A stretch of 26,722 nt of DNA from an uncultured Clostridia bacterium (GCA_934630975.1 CAKTXH010000030.1:1-26722), one strand, 5' to 3'. Positions 14,645 through 21,831 are shown, counted from the stretch's first letter. Translations and numbers: made by a program. Notes: generated by a model from the letters alone, not told the origin.

Positions 14645-15541
14645 ATGAAGTTGCTGCCTATAAAAAGAGTTGTAGCTATGATTTATTGTACGGTGTGTTC
14701 AATCTGTGTTTTTACACCATGGATAGCTTCAGCAGACTGTAGCAATGCTCCTCCACAGCGAATTGTTGTATTTCCGCTTTATGCTGAGGAAATTATATAC
14801 GGATTAGTAGAACCTGAACGCATCATCTACGTGGGACATCATTATGCTGAGTCTGGTATCGATGATTGGCCGACTATGATAAAAAGTCAACAGGCTGCTG
14901 GCGAATGCTGGGAAAACTCCGACGAAGAAGAAATTCTCTCACTGAATCCTGACCTTCTGATTCTGGATTCGTACCTGCAAGATAACTTCGAGGAAGATTT
15001 CCCCGCTTTCTTCCATTCTACAGTGCCGACCCTCTTTCTCGATTCGCCAAAGTCAATAGATGACATCATCCATTTGATCATTCTCCTCGGCGATATTGTT
15101 CAGAAGCCAGATGCAGCCCTCTCTATGGTAAACGAGATGATTTCTTCCATGTCAAGCATCCGTGAAGTTGCAAACAAAATACCTACAAATGAAAAAAAGA
15201 CTGTTGCTTTGTTTGGTGAACCAAGTATCTTCTTTGACCTTGTGGCAAATGTTTGCAATGTGAATGGTTTGTATTGTCCCGATGAGCAATCATTGGCAGT
15301 TGCCAATCCCGATATCATTGTACTTCTGCCTTATTGCATGGACGGCGGATTCCTTTTAGATATCGGCAAAGAATATTCTAAAGATTGTATTGTACAACTT
15401 GAATCTGAATCTTCGCTTTCAAGGATTACAGCGATTTCTTCAGGTGCTATATATGCACTCAATTTTCATGGCAGTCAATATATCGCAGATTGTGCTATGC
15501 GCCTTTTAAAAATCGCTTATCCAACGTTTTTCAGCGATTAA
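14645..15541 (+). CDS. secreted substrate-binding protein of the BtuF/FepB type, without ABC partners
   Basis: A 298-aa protein starting at ATG 14645 (AAGGAG 9-14 bases upstream). Residues 1-30 form a Sec signal peptide (basic start, hydrophobic core, cleavage near A-S-A); the C after it does not fit a lipobox. The mature part follows the class III periplasmic-binding fold of siderophore/cobalamin/heme receptors: R-I-V-V-F-P...E-E-I-I-Y-G-L, then E-E-E-I-L-S-L-N-P-D-L-L-I-L-D, a long connecting helix region, and N-P-D-I-I-V-L-L-P. No permease or ATPase is adjacent; it sits in the immunity slot of an Rhs cassette. It might be a captured cargo gene or a protective binding protein. Confidence 0.75.
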   Translation: MKLLPIKRVVAMIYCTVCSICVFTPWIASADCSNAPPQRIVVFPLYAEEIIYGLVEPERIIYVGHHYAESGIDDWPTMIKSQQAAGECWENSDEEEILSLNPDLLILDSYLQDNFEEDFPAFFHSTVPTLFLDSPKSIDDIIHLIILLGDIVQKPDAALSMVNEMISSMSSIREVANKIPTNEKKTVALFGEPSIFFDLVANVCNVNGLYCPDEQSLAVANPDIIVLLPYCMDGGFLLDIGKEYSKDCIVQLESESSLSRITAISSGAIYALNFHGSQYIADCAMRLLKIAYPTFFSD

Positions 15542-15595
15542 ATATTTATAGAATCTGCAACAAATCCTACTCATGACTTGCACATTCTTCCTGAT

Positions 15596-15620
15596 GGAGC
15601 ATCTCTGGATGCTCCTTTTT
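15596..15620 (+). terminator. terminator of the binding-protein gene
   Basis: GGAGCATC/GATGCTCC with TCTG loop, then TTTTT. Confidence 0.88.
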
Positions 15621-15629
15621 CTTTCCCCT

Positions 15630-15664
15630 CCCCTTGATTTCTTCTTGAAGTCAAGGGGATTTTT
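15630..15664 (+). terminator. second tandem terminator
   Basis: 12-bp stem (15630-15641 with 15647-15658, one G-T pair), 5-base loop, then an A and a T-run. Confidence 0.8.
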
Positions 15665-15712
15665 CTCTATTTCTCGAATCACCACGAAGAAAGGAATAAA
15701 CATATGGGCATA

Positions 15713-16091
15713 TTTAGCTGCCTTTTTCATCGGTTTAATTGAACTGAATATCCGAGCCTAAAACAAATGCGGGTTTATCATCGCACCAAACAAAGTACTA
15801 GCTGTTTTCTTCTTCATATTTTTTTACGATGCGCAGGGTAAGCCCGGCATGGTCACCTATAACGATGTCGATTACTTCTATGTCTACAATTTGCAGGGCG
15901 ATGTGGTTGCGTTGATTGACGCAGATGGTACGCAGGTGGTAGAATATGTTTATGATGCGTGGGGGTATCCGATCAGCAAGACTGGCACGATGGCTGCTAC
16001 GCTGGGCACGGTGAATCCGTTCCGGTATCGTGGGTATGTGTACGATGAAGAGACGGGATTGTATTATTTGCAGAGCAGATATTATAGCCCG
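15713..16091 (+). repeat. Rhs cassette repeat, copy 3
   Basis: Homologous to copy 2 at offset 1674, but recognisable only from the right arm of the shared terminator (TAGCTGCCTTTTT) onward. The minus-strand SH3-like remnant in this copy carries a nonsense codon (the W of N-G-W-Y becomes stop). Confidence 0.85.
15735..15842 (-). pseudogene. SH3-like tail remnant, repeat copy 3
   Basis: Degraded version of the minus-strand gene end seen in copies 1 and 2, with a stop replacing Trp. Confidence 0.35.
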
Positions 16092-16745
16092 AATTGGAAA
16101 CGGTTTGTAAATGCTGATGTCATAATGGAGGGAAATGCATATTCGTATTGCAATGACAACCCTTGTAACCTTATGGATGATGAGGGAGAACTACCAAGAG
16201 GGTTTATGCATGAAGCAGTATGCGATGATATTGTTGAGAAGTCAGCGGGAACTCTATTTAAAACGGGAGTTAAGATAGTGGAAATTCCAGGAAAGGCTTA
16301 TGGCAGAGCTGATATACGAACAGCAGACGGAATGATCTGGGAAGTGAAGCGAGTAACGTGTAGTCCGAATAGGGCATTCAGGCAAGTCGAGGGATATCTT
16401 GGAGGAAGATGGGGTAGTCTTGAAAACGGAAATAAGCAACCTGTTCGAGGAGGCAATAGACCGATATCTGGCGTTATTACTAAATATCCGGGATATATTG
16501 GATACTATATGAATGTAGGAAATGGTTATATTCTATATGATTATATTAAATTGACAAATCTGGAACAAGAAACGGCAACAGGAAAAGTGAAGGAGAGTGT
16601 TTCTGAACGAGCGCCCGCTTTCGGAGGGGTTTCTAAAATTAGTATGGCTCCTGTATTGGGAATGGGACTTGGTTTAGGAGCTGCATTTGGAAGTGAAATT
16701 CTACGTGGCGGTATTGGAAGTAGAAATACCTATTTGTTTTATTGA
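15849..16745 (+). CDS. orphan Rhs C-terminal cassette 3 with PD-(D/E)xK-like nuclease tail
   Basis: A 298-aa uninterrupted frame. Residues 1-91 are the Rhs core (M-V-T-Y-N-D-V-D through N-P-F-R-Y-R-G-Y to V-N-A-D-V). Residues ~95-112 are the pretoxin linker (A-Y-S-Y-C-N-D-N-P). The tail has G-R-A-D-I (D155), W-E-V-K (E165, K167) and R-A-F-R-Q-V-E-G-Y (Q179), which matches the D...ExK...Q core order of restriction-endonuclease-fold nucleases. A glycine-rich hydrophobic segment (266-288) closes the protein. It would act as a DNase tip of an Rhs toxin when joined to a full core. There is no ribosome site at the ATG, so expression probably requires recombination. A partner gene follows after 52 bases. 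Confidence 0.75.
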   Translation: MVTYNDVDYFYVYNLQGDVVALIDADGTQVVEYVYDAWGYPISKTGTMAATLGTVNPFRYRGYVYDEETGLYYLQSRYYSPNWKRFVNADVIMEGNAYSYCNDNPCNLMDDEGELPRGFMHEAVCDDIVEKSAGTLFKTGVKIVEIPGKAYGRADIRTADGMIWEVKRVTCSPNRAFRQVEGYLGGRWGSLENGNKQPVRGGNRPISGVITKYPGYIGYYMNVGNGYILYDYIKLTNLEQETATGKVKESVSERAPAFGGVSKISMAPVLGMGLGLGAAFGSEILRGGIGSRNTYLFY

Positions 16746-16797
16746 TAAGTTATGAAATATTAGATATGCTTAATGCGAAAATAAGGATGTGATTTTG

Positions 16798-17664
16798 GTG
16801 AAATTAAAAAGTGAAACAAATCGAATGTGGTCAGAACAGGAATTGGATGAGAAAGCAGTATGGGAGTTTCAACATCCACATAATGCAAAAGAGAGAAGAA
16901 AAATTCGAAACGATATCGCAGATGAAATTGAAGAAATTCTTGTAAATGAAGGGTTTGTCCGTTGCAGGACGACGTTTTTCCGTGCAAAAGGCGACGACTT
17001 ACTGCAATTGATCAGTGTGAGATGTTTTGGAACGTGGGGACAGCCGGAAATTGATGTGGAATTGGAACCTTTGTATAATGTGTTTGATTTTGTAAGACGT
17101 ACTATGAATGAAATGGTCACAGATGAAGGGGTTGAAGGAAAAAGTATTGAAACTCTTCAAAATATACATATACATCCTATCTACAATTCGTATTTGGCAC
17201 ATAAAGATGATTATATGTCTGAAATGAAGAGAGAGAAGGAAATCTTAAGTAAAGTAATTAGAAATTTAAATGAAATAGATAATTTAAAAAAGTATGATGC
17301 ATGGTTTGAAAAAAATGTTGAGATAATAGATGGTGTATATCTCGTGAGATTACCATATTTGCTGATTTACAGGGAGTATGAAAAGGCTTGCAAGATTATG
17401 ACTCAATATAGGCTTGAAGAAGAACACGATTATGAGAAAATTCAGATAGAATATAAATGCGAATTTGATAAAATCAAAGAAATGCTCCCCATGAGATTTA
17501 AAACCTATAAGGAATTTGGAGAATTGATTAGTGCAATAAACGAAAAAAATGATGATAAAATAATGGAAATTCTTAATCAATGGAAAACTGAGTCTTATAA
17601 TGCCATAGAAAAAAGATCTAAGATGTTTATAAGAAAGTATCCGATTGTATTATTCCACTATTAA
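16798..17664 (+). CDS. putative immunity protein of cassette 3 (DUF4304-like N-terminal region)
   Basis: A 288-aa cytoplasmic protein with start GTG 16798, placed 9 bases after AAGGAT (a GTG at 16789 would touch the box). The N-terminal part (I-A-D-E-I-E-E-I-L, E-G-F-V-R-C-R-T-T-F-F-R, L-L-Q-L-I-S-V-R) looks like the DUF4304-type fold found in some immunity proteins; the rest is strongly charged and helical (E-M-K-R-E-K-E-I-L, I-E-Y-K-C-E-F-D-K-I-K). It follows the nuclease-like tail directly, which is the main reason for the immunity call. AT-rich composition matches the island. It is ended by a strong terminator. Confidence 0.65.
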   Translation: MKLKSETNRMWSEQELDEKAVWEFQHPHNAKERRKIRNDIADEIEEILVNEGFVRCRTTFFRAKGDDLLQLISVRCFGTWGQPEIDVELEPLYNVFDFVRRTMNEMVTDEGVEGKSIETLQNIHIHPIYNSYLAHKDDYMSEMKREKEILSKVIRNLNEIDNLKKYDAWFEKNVEIIDGVYLVRLPYLLIYREYEKACKIMTQYRLEEEHDYEKIQIEYKCEFDKIKEMLPMRFKTYKEFGELISAINEKNDDKIMEILNQWKTESYNAIEKRSKMFIRKYPIVLFHY

Positions 17665-17682
17665 TATTTGCTATTTAGAGTG

Positions 17683-17715
17683 GAGCGTAGATAAAAAAAT
17701 CTACGCTCTTTCTTT
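17683..17715 (+). terminator. terminator after cassette 3 partner gene
   Basis: GAGCGTAGAT (17683-17692) pairs with ATCTACGCTC (17699-17708), A6 loop, then TTTCTTTTT. Confidence 0.9.
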
Positions 17716-17809
17716 TTATCAAAAGGAGATGTGAAAAAATAGATAAATATAAAACAGAATATAAACACGATAGTGCCTCATTATATGCACGTCAATGGGC
17801 ACTTTCGCG
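17700..17809 (+). repeat. duplicated 110-bp segment, copy 2
   Basis: Partner of 12347-12456; here the sequence on both sides (complete terminator on the left, rest of the reading frame on the right) is intact, so this is probably the parent copy. Confidence 0.9.
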
Positions 17810-17948
17810 AAATCGAGATTATAACGACTTTAGGGCAGTATATAATGCCAATCAACAGGCAATTTATGATGAAAAGACAGGACCTAATCTCACTGAGATG
17901 AATTCAGATTGGGATTATTGGGCATGGTCTAAGTATGTTCAGCATTGA
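17731..17948 (+). pseudogene. small protein gene with a one-base lesion at its start
   Basis: An AAGGAG box is followed by GTG AAA AAA TAG. If the A6 run had one more A it would read M-K-K-I-D-K-Y-K-T-E-Y-K-H-D-S-A-S-L-Y and continue to the TGA at 17946-17948, a 72-aa protein rich in Tyr, Asp and Asn ending W-A-W-S-K-Y-V-Q-H. As written no ATG, GTG or TTG opens this frame. The frame is otherwise clean and protein-like, so it is either a recent pseudogene or one read by slippage on the A-run. Copy 1 of the duplication carries the same lesion. No family recognised. Confidence 0.6.
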
Positions 17949-18016
17949 TTTGTTTCAAGATAGAAAAAGTTCAAATTGGAATTAAAAGGACGACGATAAT
18001 TTTGTGCTATATTGTT

Positions 18017-18544
18017 TTAATAGACAGCTATTAGAAGGGAAAAACATGAATCAGGTTCAGGTTCGCCTTCGAATGCGATGTATCTACCAAACATGTGAAT
18101 CCCTGACATTGTCCAATTATATGTTCCAAAGTAATGGAAAGCATAGGGATCATCCTGATCAGGGTATATTGTGACCTGCCATTCTGGTGTTCCTGAATCA
18201 TCGGTTACATCGGGATCATGATTGCAGAAGGTGATTTCATTGGGAACATGCGTATCATTTGACTCATAATCAAAAGAGTCGGAAAAATGGAGATCAATAA
18301 TTAAAATGGAACGATTTAGGACAATCGCTGAACCTGATTTAACCATTAGATCGTCGTCTACATAATTGTCAATGGCGGAACGATACCATTTTTTGAGGTC
18401 TATCTCGACATATTCCTCATATTGACTCGATTCGTAGGAATGATTCAAGACACATGGAAAGAAGGACATAGGTTCCGCGGAAGCAGTTGTGGAAAATGCA
18501 AGTAGTAAAAAAAGTGTGATAAAGAAGCAATGTTTAGAGCGCAT
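18017..18544 (-). CDS. hypothetical secreted protein
   Basis: A 175-aa protein with a clear Sec signal peptide (R-S-K-H-C then F-F-I-T-L-F-L-L-L-A-F, cleavage after A-S-A) and an acidic mature domain with aromatic-rich strands (E-Y-V-E-I-D-L-K-K-W-Y, H-Y-F-G-T-Y-N-W-T-M-S-G). An AGGAGG box precedes the ATG and an extended -10 promoter lies about 32 bases upstream, so it is probably expressed. It runs against the direction of the cassettes. No family recognised; it may be accessory cargo of the island. Confidence 0.75.
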   Translation of the reverse strand: MRSKHCFFITLFLLLAFSTTASAEPMSFFPCVLNHSYESSQYEEYVEIDLKKWYRSAIDNYVDDDLMVKSGSAIVLNRSILIIDLHFSDSFDYESNDTHVPNEITFCNHDPDVTDDSGTPEWQVTIYPDQDDPYAFHYFGTYNWTMSGIHMFGRYIAFEGEPEPDSCFSLLIAVY

Positions 18545-18575
18545 GGTAAAATCCTCCTAATCAGTTTCTATCGGT

Positions 18576-18584
18576 ATTATACCA
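18576..18584 (-). promoter_or_regulatory. extended -10 promoter of the secreted protein
   Basis: Minus strand TGG-TATAAT (-10 at 18576-18581) with no good -35; the TG dinucleotide can compensate. Confidence 0.55.
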
Positions 18585-18819
18585 TGCTATATGGTTATAG
18601 GAAATGGCAATCTATCATTTTGCAAATATAAAATTTATGATATTTTACTGCAAAGGGAAATTGAAATATTGCAGGAAAGATTTTTTCTATATTTATCTCT
18701 ATTCCCATAGTACTTTTTCCAAGCTCATTAGATTGCTTATAGTGTGCTTCTGCAAGCTGGGGCATTGCTTCAGCGAGAAATTGAAAAAATCATTTCTCAG
18801 ATACAAAACTACTCCCTGA
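18585..18819. other. AT-rich stretch without supported gene
   Basis: A 71-codon plus-strand frame (18604-18819) exists but has no ribosome site and unconvincing composition; nothing else was seen. Confidence 0.45.
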
Positions 18820-18857
18820 AAATCAGCGCTTGCTTCTTTGGCAGGCGCTGATTTTTT
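18820..18857 (+). terminator. island-end terminator
   Basis: 14-bp stem (18820-18833 with 18841-18854, one G-T pair) followed by a T-run. A truncated copy is at 12111-12137. Confidence 0.88.
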
Positions 18858-18861
18858 TATG

Positions 18862-18918
18862 CCTTTACGCCGATTGATACACTAGACGAAACAAAGGACA
18901 TGCGAATTGGCGTAAAGG
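18862..18918. repeat. 10-bp inverted repeat at the island edge
   Basis: CCTTTACGCC (18862-18871) and GGCGTAAAGG (18909-18918) are exact reverse complements 37 bases apart, just before the composition switches to GC-rich sequence. Could be a mobile-element end or a hairpin. Confidence 0.55.
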
Positions 18919-18973
18919 TATAGTATGGGCGAAAAACAAAAGTGCTTTGAAAGTATAGATAAATCAAGAAAAA

Positions 18974-19474
18974 TTGGTTTGCAAAGAGCGTAAGTTTGAA
19001 ATCCCGACGATGAAGCTGCTGACCGCCTCCTCCGCCGCGCCTGCCGTGAAGGCCGAGGCGAAGGAAGAGGCCGAGAAGCCGGCGGAAAAGCCGGTCATCG
19101 ACTTCAGCAAGGTCGAAATCGAGCCGCTGTTCGCCGATTACGTGGATTTTGAAACCTTCTCCAAGAGCGATTTCCGCGCGGTGAAGGTCAAAGCCTGCGA
19201 AGCGGTGAAGAAGAGCAAGAAGCTGCTCAAGTTTACGCTGGACGACGGCACGGGCGAGGATCGCACGATTCTTTCCGGCATCCACGCGTTCTATGAGCCG
19301 GAAGAGCTGGTCGGCAAGACGCTCATCGCCATCACCAACCTGCCGCCGCGCCCGATGATGGGCATTGATTCCTGCGGCATGCTCCTCTCCGCCATCCATA
19401 AGGAGGAAGGCGAGGAGAAGCTGAACCTGCTGATGGTGGACGAGAGAATCCCGGCGGGCGCGAAACTGTACTGA
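18974..19474 (+). pseudogene. metG: methionyl-tRNA synthetase C-terminal tRNA-binding domain fragment
   Basis: The frame reads a K/E/A-rich linker, then F-S-K-V-E-I-E-P-L-F-A-D-Y-V-D-F-E-T-F-S-K-S-D-F-R-A-V-K-V and K-L-L-K-F-T-L-D-D-G-T, I-L-S-G-I, L-V-G-K-T-L-I-A-I-T-N-L, M-M-G-I-D-S-C-G-M-L-L-S-A: the EMAPII-like OB fold that ends many bacterial MetG proteins and helps bind tRNA. The ~540-residue catalytic part is missing: upstream is the AT-rich island, with no HIGH or KMSKS motif. The upstream start (TTG 18974) has no ribosome site. It could be a stand-alone tRNA-binding protein, but the linker argues for a truncated metG. Confidence 0.75.
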
Positions 19475-19490
19475 TTTTATAGGATGAAGC

Positions 19491-19525
19491 AAAACCGAGT
19501 CGCTTACCGGGCGGCTCGGTTTTTT
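19491..19525 (+). terminator. terminator after the metG fragment
   Basis: 13-bp stem (19491-19503 with 19511-19523), 7-base loop, T-run to 19525. Confidence 0.9.
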
Positions 19526-19542
19526 GCGTGAAAAATTCCGCA

Positions 19543-19615
19543 CATAAAGCGGACGCGCAATGCGCGCCCCTACAACGGGGGCCTGGTTTCCGCAGGATGC
19601 GGGGCGGCCAGCGGC
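19543..19615. repeat. REP-like GC-rich intergenic palindromes
   Basis: Contains GCGCAATGCGC-type self-complementary sequence followed by CCCCTAC and further GGC/GCC alternations. This style of palindrome plus CCCCTAC is a common dispersed intergenic repeat in Clostridia-like genomes. Only one copy lies in this window. Confidence 0.4.
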
Positions 19616-19621
19616 CAAAAC

Positions 19622-19834
19622 ATGACGGCCTATCTCAATGCGCAGATGGAAACCGGAAATATGACGGATATTTACTGTTCGTCGGTCTTTGAGCAAGGCG
19701 TCGGCGACAAGCTGATGGATCTGTCCGGCTATGCGTTTATGGATAACTACGTCGAATCCCGCCTGCGTGAGGTGATGGATAACGGCGCGATTTATTTTGT
19801 GCCGACGTTCTACAACTGAACGGGCATTACATAT
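19622..19834 (+). pseudogene. fragment of an extracellular solute-binding protein
   Basis: The frame reads L-N-A-Q-M-E-T-G-N-M-T-D-I-Y, then K-L-M-D-L-S-G-Y-A-F, and N-G-A-I-Y-F-V-P-T-F-Y-N, followed by a TGA where such proteins usually have Cys, then T-G-I-T-Y. This is the ligand-lobe pattern of family 1 (sugar/peptide ABC) solute-binding proteins, near residues 60-130 of a normal ~430-aa protein. Signal peptide and the rest are missing. It runs into the kinase fragment without a gap. Confidence 0.55.
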
Positions 19835-19836
19835 AG

Positions 19837-20667
19837 TACAGCGGCAATAACAGCGTGTACGTGCTGGACGACGAGGGCCTGCGCCTGTTCAACAGCAGCC
19901 GCGTCGAGCTGCTCAGCGGCTTTAACGTGTACAGCGTGCTATCCGGCATGGAGTATCTGCACGGCAGCTCGTTTGAAGCGACCCGGCAGAAGTTGGAAGA
20001 AACCGGGCTGGCGTATTCCAACGCCATGCTCGACGGAACGGAGTATTACTATGCGTTCTATCGGATGGAAAATGCCCGGTGGACGCTGCTGTTCCTCGTG
20101 CCCTCGAGCGATGTGGCGGTGAACACGGTTCGGCTGGTGAACATGACCATCGAAATGATCCTCGTGCTGGCGGTGGTGCTGGTCGCGGCGGTCGGGCTGG
20201 CGATTTTCCTGATGCTCAAGCGTCAGCAGAAGCTTGCCGTCGCCGCCGAGCGCCGCAACACGGCGGAACTTGCCGCCGCCAACGAGAAGCTCGATCACGC
20301 CAATACGGAACTGAGACGCGCCGTGGAGGCCGCGGAAACGGCGTTTAAGACCGCCGAGGCGGCCAGCCAATCCAAGAGCGATTTTTTGGCGAACATGAGC
20401 CACGATATTCGCACGCCGATGAACGCGATGATCGGCATTACGACGCTCATCGACCACGACGCGGATTCGCCGGAGAAGGTGCACGAATACGTCCGCAAAA
20501 TCCGCCGCTCGAACGAGTATCTGCTCGGCATCATCAACGATGTGCTGGATATGAGCCGGATCGAGAGCGGCAAAACCGTGCTCAACGTCGGCGAATTCGA
20601 TATCCGCGATATCGTGGATCAGATTGACGCCGCTTTCCGCCTGCAGACGAAGGAACGCAGGCATTGA
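19837..20667 (+). pseudogene. sensor histidine kinase fragment lacking both sensor start and ATPase domain
   Basis: The open frame begins mid-domain with V-Y-V-L-D-D-E-G-L-R-L-F and an extracellular Cache-like region ending W-T-L-L-F-L-V-P. One membrane segment (I-L-V-L-A-V-V-L-V-A-A-V-G-L-A) precedes a coiled coil (A-A-N-E-K-L-D-H-A-N-T-E-L-R-R). Then comes the H-box K-S-D-F-L-A-N-M-S-H-D-I-R-T-P-M-N-A, whose His is the phosphorylation site of hybrid-type kinases. The protein stops at R-L-Q-T-K-E-R-R-H, so the N, G1 and G2 boxes of the ATPase domain are absent. It cannot autophosphorylate. No start codon with a ribosome site precedes it. Confidence 0.75.
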
Positions 20668-20668
20668 A

Positions 20669-20932
20669 ATGAACCGGAACGAGGAGGTTGTCAATATGTG
20701 CGAAGCCATCCGGCAGATGATGGATGAGAGCGAGCGACGCGGAAAGTTGTACGGCGAAAAAATCGGCGAGGAGCGCGGAGAAAAGCGCGGCGAACTGCGC
20801 GGCAGCACGAAGGAAAAATTTACGATTGCGCAGCGCATGCTGGAAATGCAGTACCCGGCGGAGCAGGTGGTCAGCATCACGAGGCTGACGCGGGAAGAGG
20901 TCGAAGGAATTCGCAAGACGATCAAGTATTGA
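20669..20932 (+). pseudogene. C-terminal tail of an Rpn-type (PD-(D/E)xK) transposase-like nuclease
   Basis: The frame reads E-E-V-V-N-M-C-E-A-I-R-Q-M-M-D-E-S-E, then G-E-E-R-G-E-K-R-G-E-L-R-G and I-T-R-L-T-R-E-E-V-E-G-I-R. This charged G-E-E-R-G-E-K-type repeat after an M-C-E-A helix is the usual ending of Rpn family recombination-promoting nucleases. The catalytic N-terminal domain is missing. It abuts the kinase fragment within two bases of its stop. Confidence 0.65.
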
Positions 20933-21023
20933 GCCGGAAAGCGACTGACGCGCCGCAAATCCCGGTTGCAAATCGCCGCGCGAGGGTGTATCATAAAACG
21001 AAGATCACTTGCGCGGAGGACGT

Positions 21024-21665
21024 ATGACGGATAAGCGATTGACGAAAAAGAGACTGAAAAATCACTTTGCCTATAACTGGTGGAAGTATGCCCTGTCGGC
21101 GGCCATCAGCGCGATGCTGGTGAGCGTTGTGTTCGCGGTGACGGAATACCGCCCGTCGGCGGAAAAAAAGGTGGAGCTGTACGTGCTCAACAGCTACATC
21201 GAAACGGAAACCTTCCAGCAGGATTTCTGGCCGGAATTGCAGGCGAGGAAGCCCGAGCAGGAGGCGCTGACCGTTTTGAACATCAACCTGACGGACAGCA
21301 GCAACATCTATGCGCCGATGCAGTTTTCCACCTACGTGGCGGCGCAGCAGGGCGACCTGTTCCTGATTTCGCGGGACGAGATGCTCAAGATCACGTATGA
21401 CGGCGCGCAGGAAGCGCTGGTGGAGCTGACGGCTTATCTGGACAGCGGCGTGATCGACGCGGCCGGGCTGGATCTGGCGCAGGGCACGCTCGACCGGGGC
21501 GACGGCACGACGGCGGTTTACGCCATCCCGGCGGGGACGCTGACGGGGCTTTCGCAATACGGCAACAACCCGGAAAACAGCTTCCTCTGTATCCCGCTGT
21601 ACACCAAGAACGCGGATACCGCCGCGGCCCTGATCGGCCTGATGGTGGAGAGACTGCAAAGATAA
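21024..21665 (+). CDS. single-pass membrane protein of unknown function
   Basis: The 213-aa protein starts at ATG 21024 with GGAGG 4-8 bases upstream. A basic N-terminus (K-R-L-T-K-K-R-L-K-N-H-F-A-Y-N-W-W-K-Y) is followed by one membrane span (about 21-42), then an extracytoplasmic domain beginning E-Y-R-P-S-A-E-K-K-V-E-L-Y-V. The soluble part has alternating strand/helix pattern recalling truncated solute-binding domains (G-D-L-F-L-I-S-R-D-E-M, A-Y-L-D-S-G-V-I-D). Similar short anchored proteins of unknown role are common in Clostridia. It has its own terminator and appears intact. Confidence 0.8.
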   Translation: MTDKRLTKKRLKNHFAYNWWKYALSAAISAMLVSVVFAVTEYRPSAEKKVELYVLNSYIETETFQQDFWPELQARKPEQEALTVLNINLTDSSNIYAPMQFSTYVAAQQGDLFLISRDEMLKITYDGAQEALVELTAYLDSGVIDAAGLDLAQGTLDRGDGTTAVYAIPAGTLTGLSQYGNNPENSFLCIPLYTKNADTAAALIGLMVERLQR

Positions 21666-21684
21666 AATATTTTTTCACCCCGAA

Positions 21685-21716
21685 AAGGCGGCGCATGTGA
21701 CGCCGCCTTGTTTTTT
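21685..21716 (+). terminator. terminator
   Basis: AAGGCGGCG/CGCCGCCTT stem with 7-base loop, then G and six T residues. Confidence 0.92.
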
Positions 21717-21742
21717 GCGACTTCGTGCTTTAGTGCGCGAAA

Positions 21743-21771
21743 TTGACACGAGACACAAGATGCTGTATCAT
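21743..21771 (+). promoter_or_regulatory. promoter of nrdD
   Basis: TTGACA (21743-21748), 17 bases, TATCAT (21766-21771), 60 bases before the nrdD start. Confidence 0.75.
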
Positions 21772-21831
21772 AGCAAAGCTTGCGTTACAAAATATGGGAT
21801 CAAGTTGATATAAACAGGGGAGAGAGTAAAC

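Noticed and set aside
12509..16091. Possible CRISPR array because of direct repeats
   Set aside because: The repeats are several hundred bases long, coding in part, and occur only three times; there are no short regular spacers and no cas genes.
15849..16745. Reading cassette 3 as an independent expressed toxin
   Set aside because: The ATG lacks a ribosome site and lies inside the Rhs core; a secreted Rhs shell would also be needed for delivery.
18604..18819. 71-codon plus-strand frame
   Set aside because: No ribosome site, composition follows AT-rich background, and no recognisable motif.
21749..21765. Possible NrdR box near the nrdD promoter
   Set aside because: Only partial resemblance to the known palindrome, and no second box at the expected spacing.
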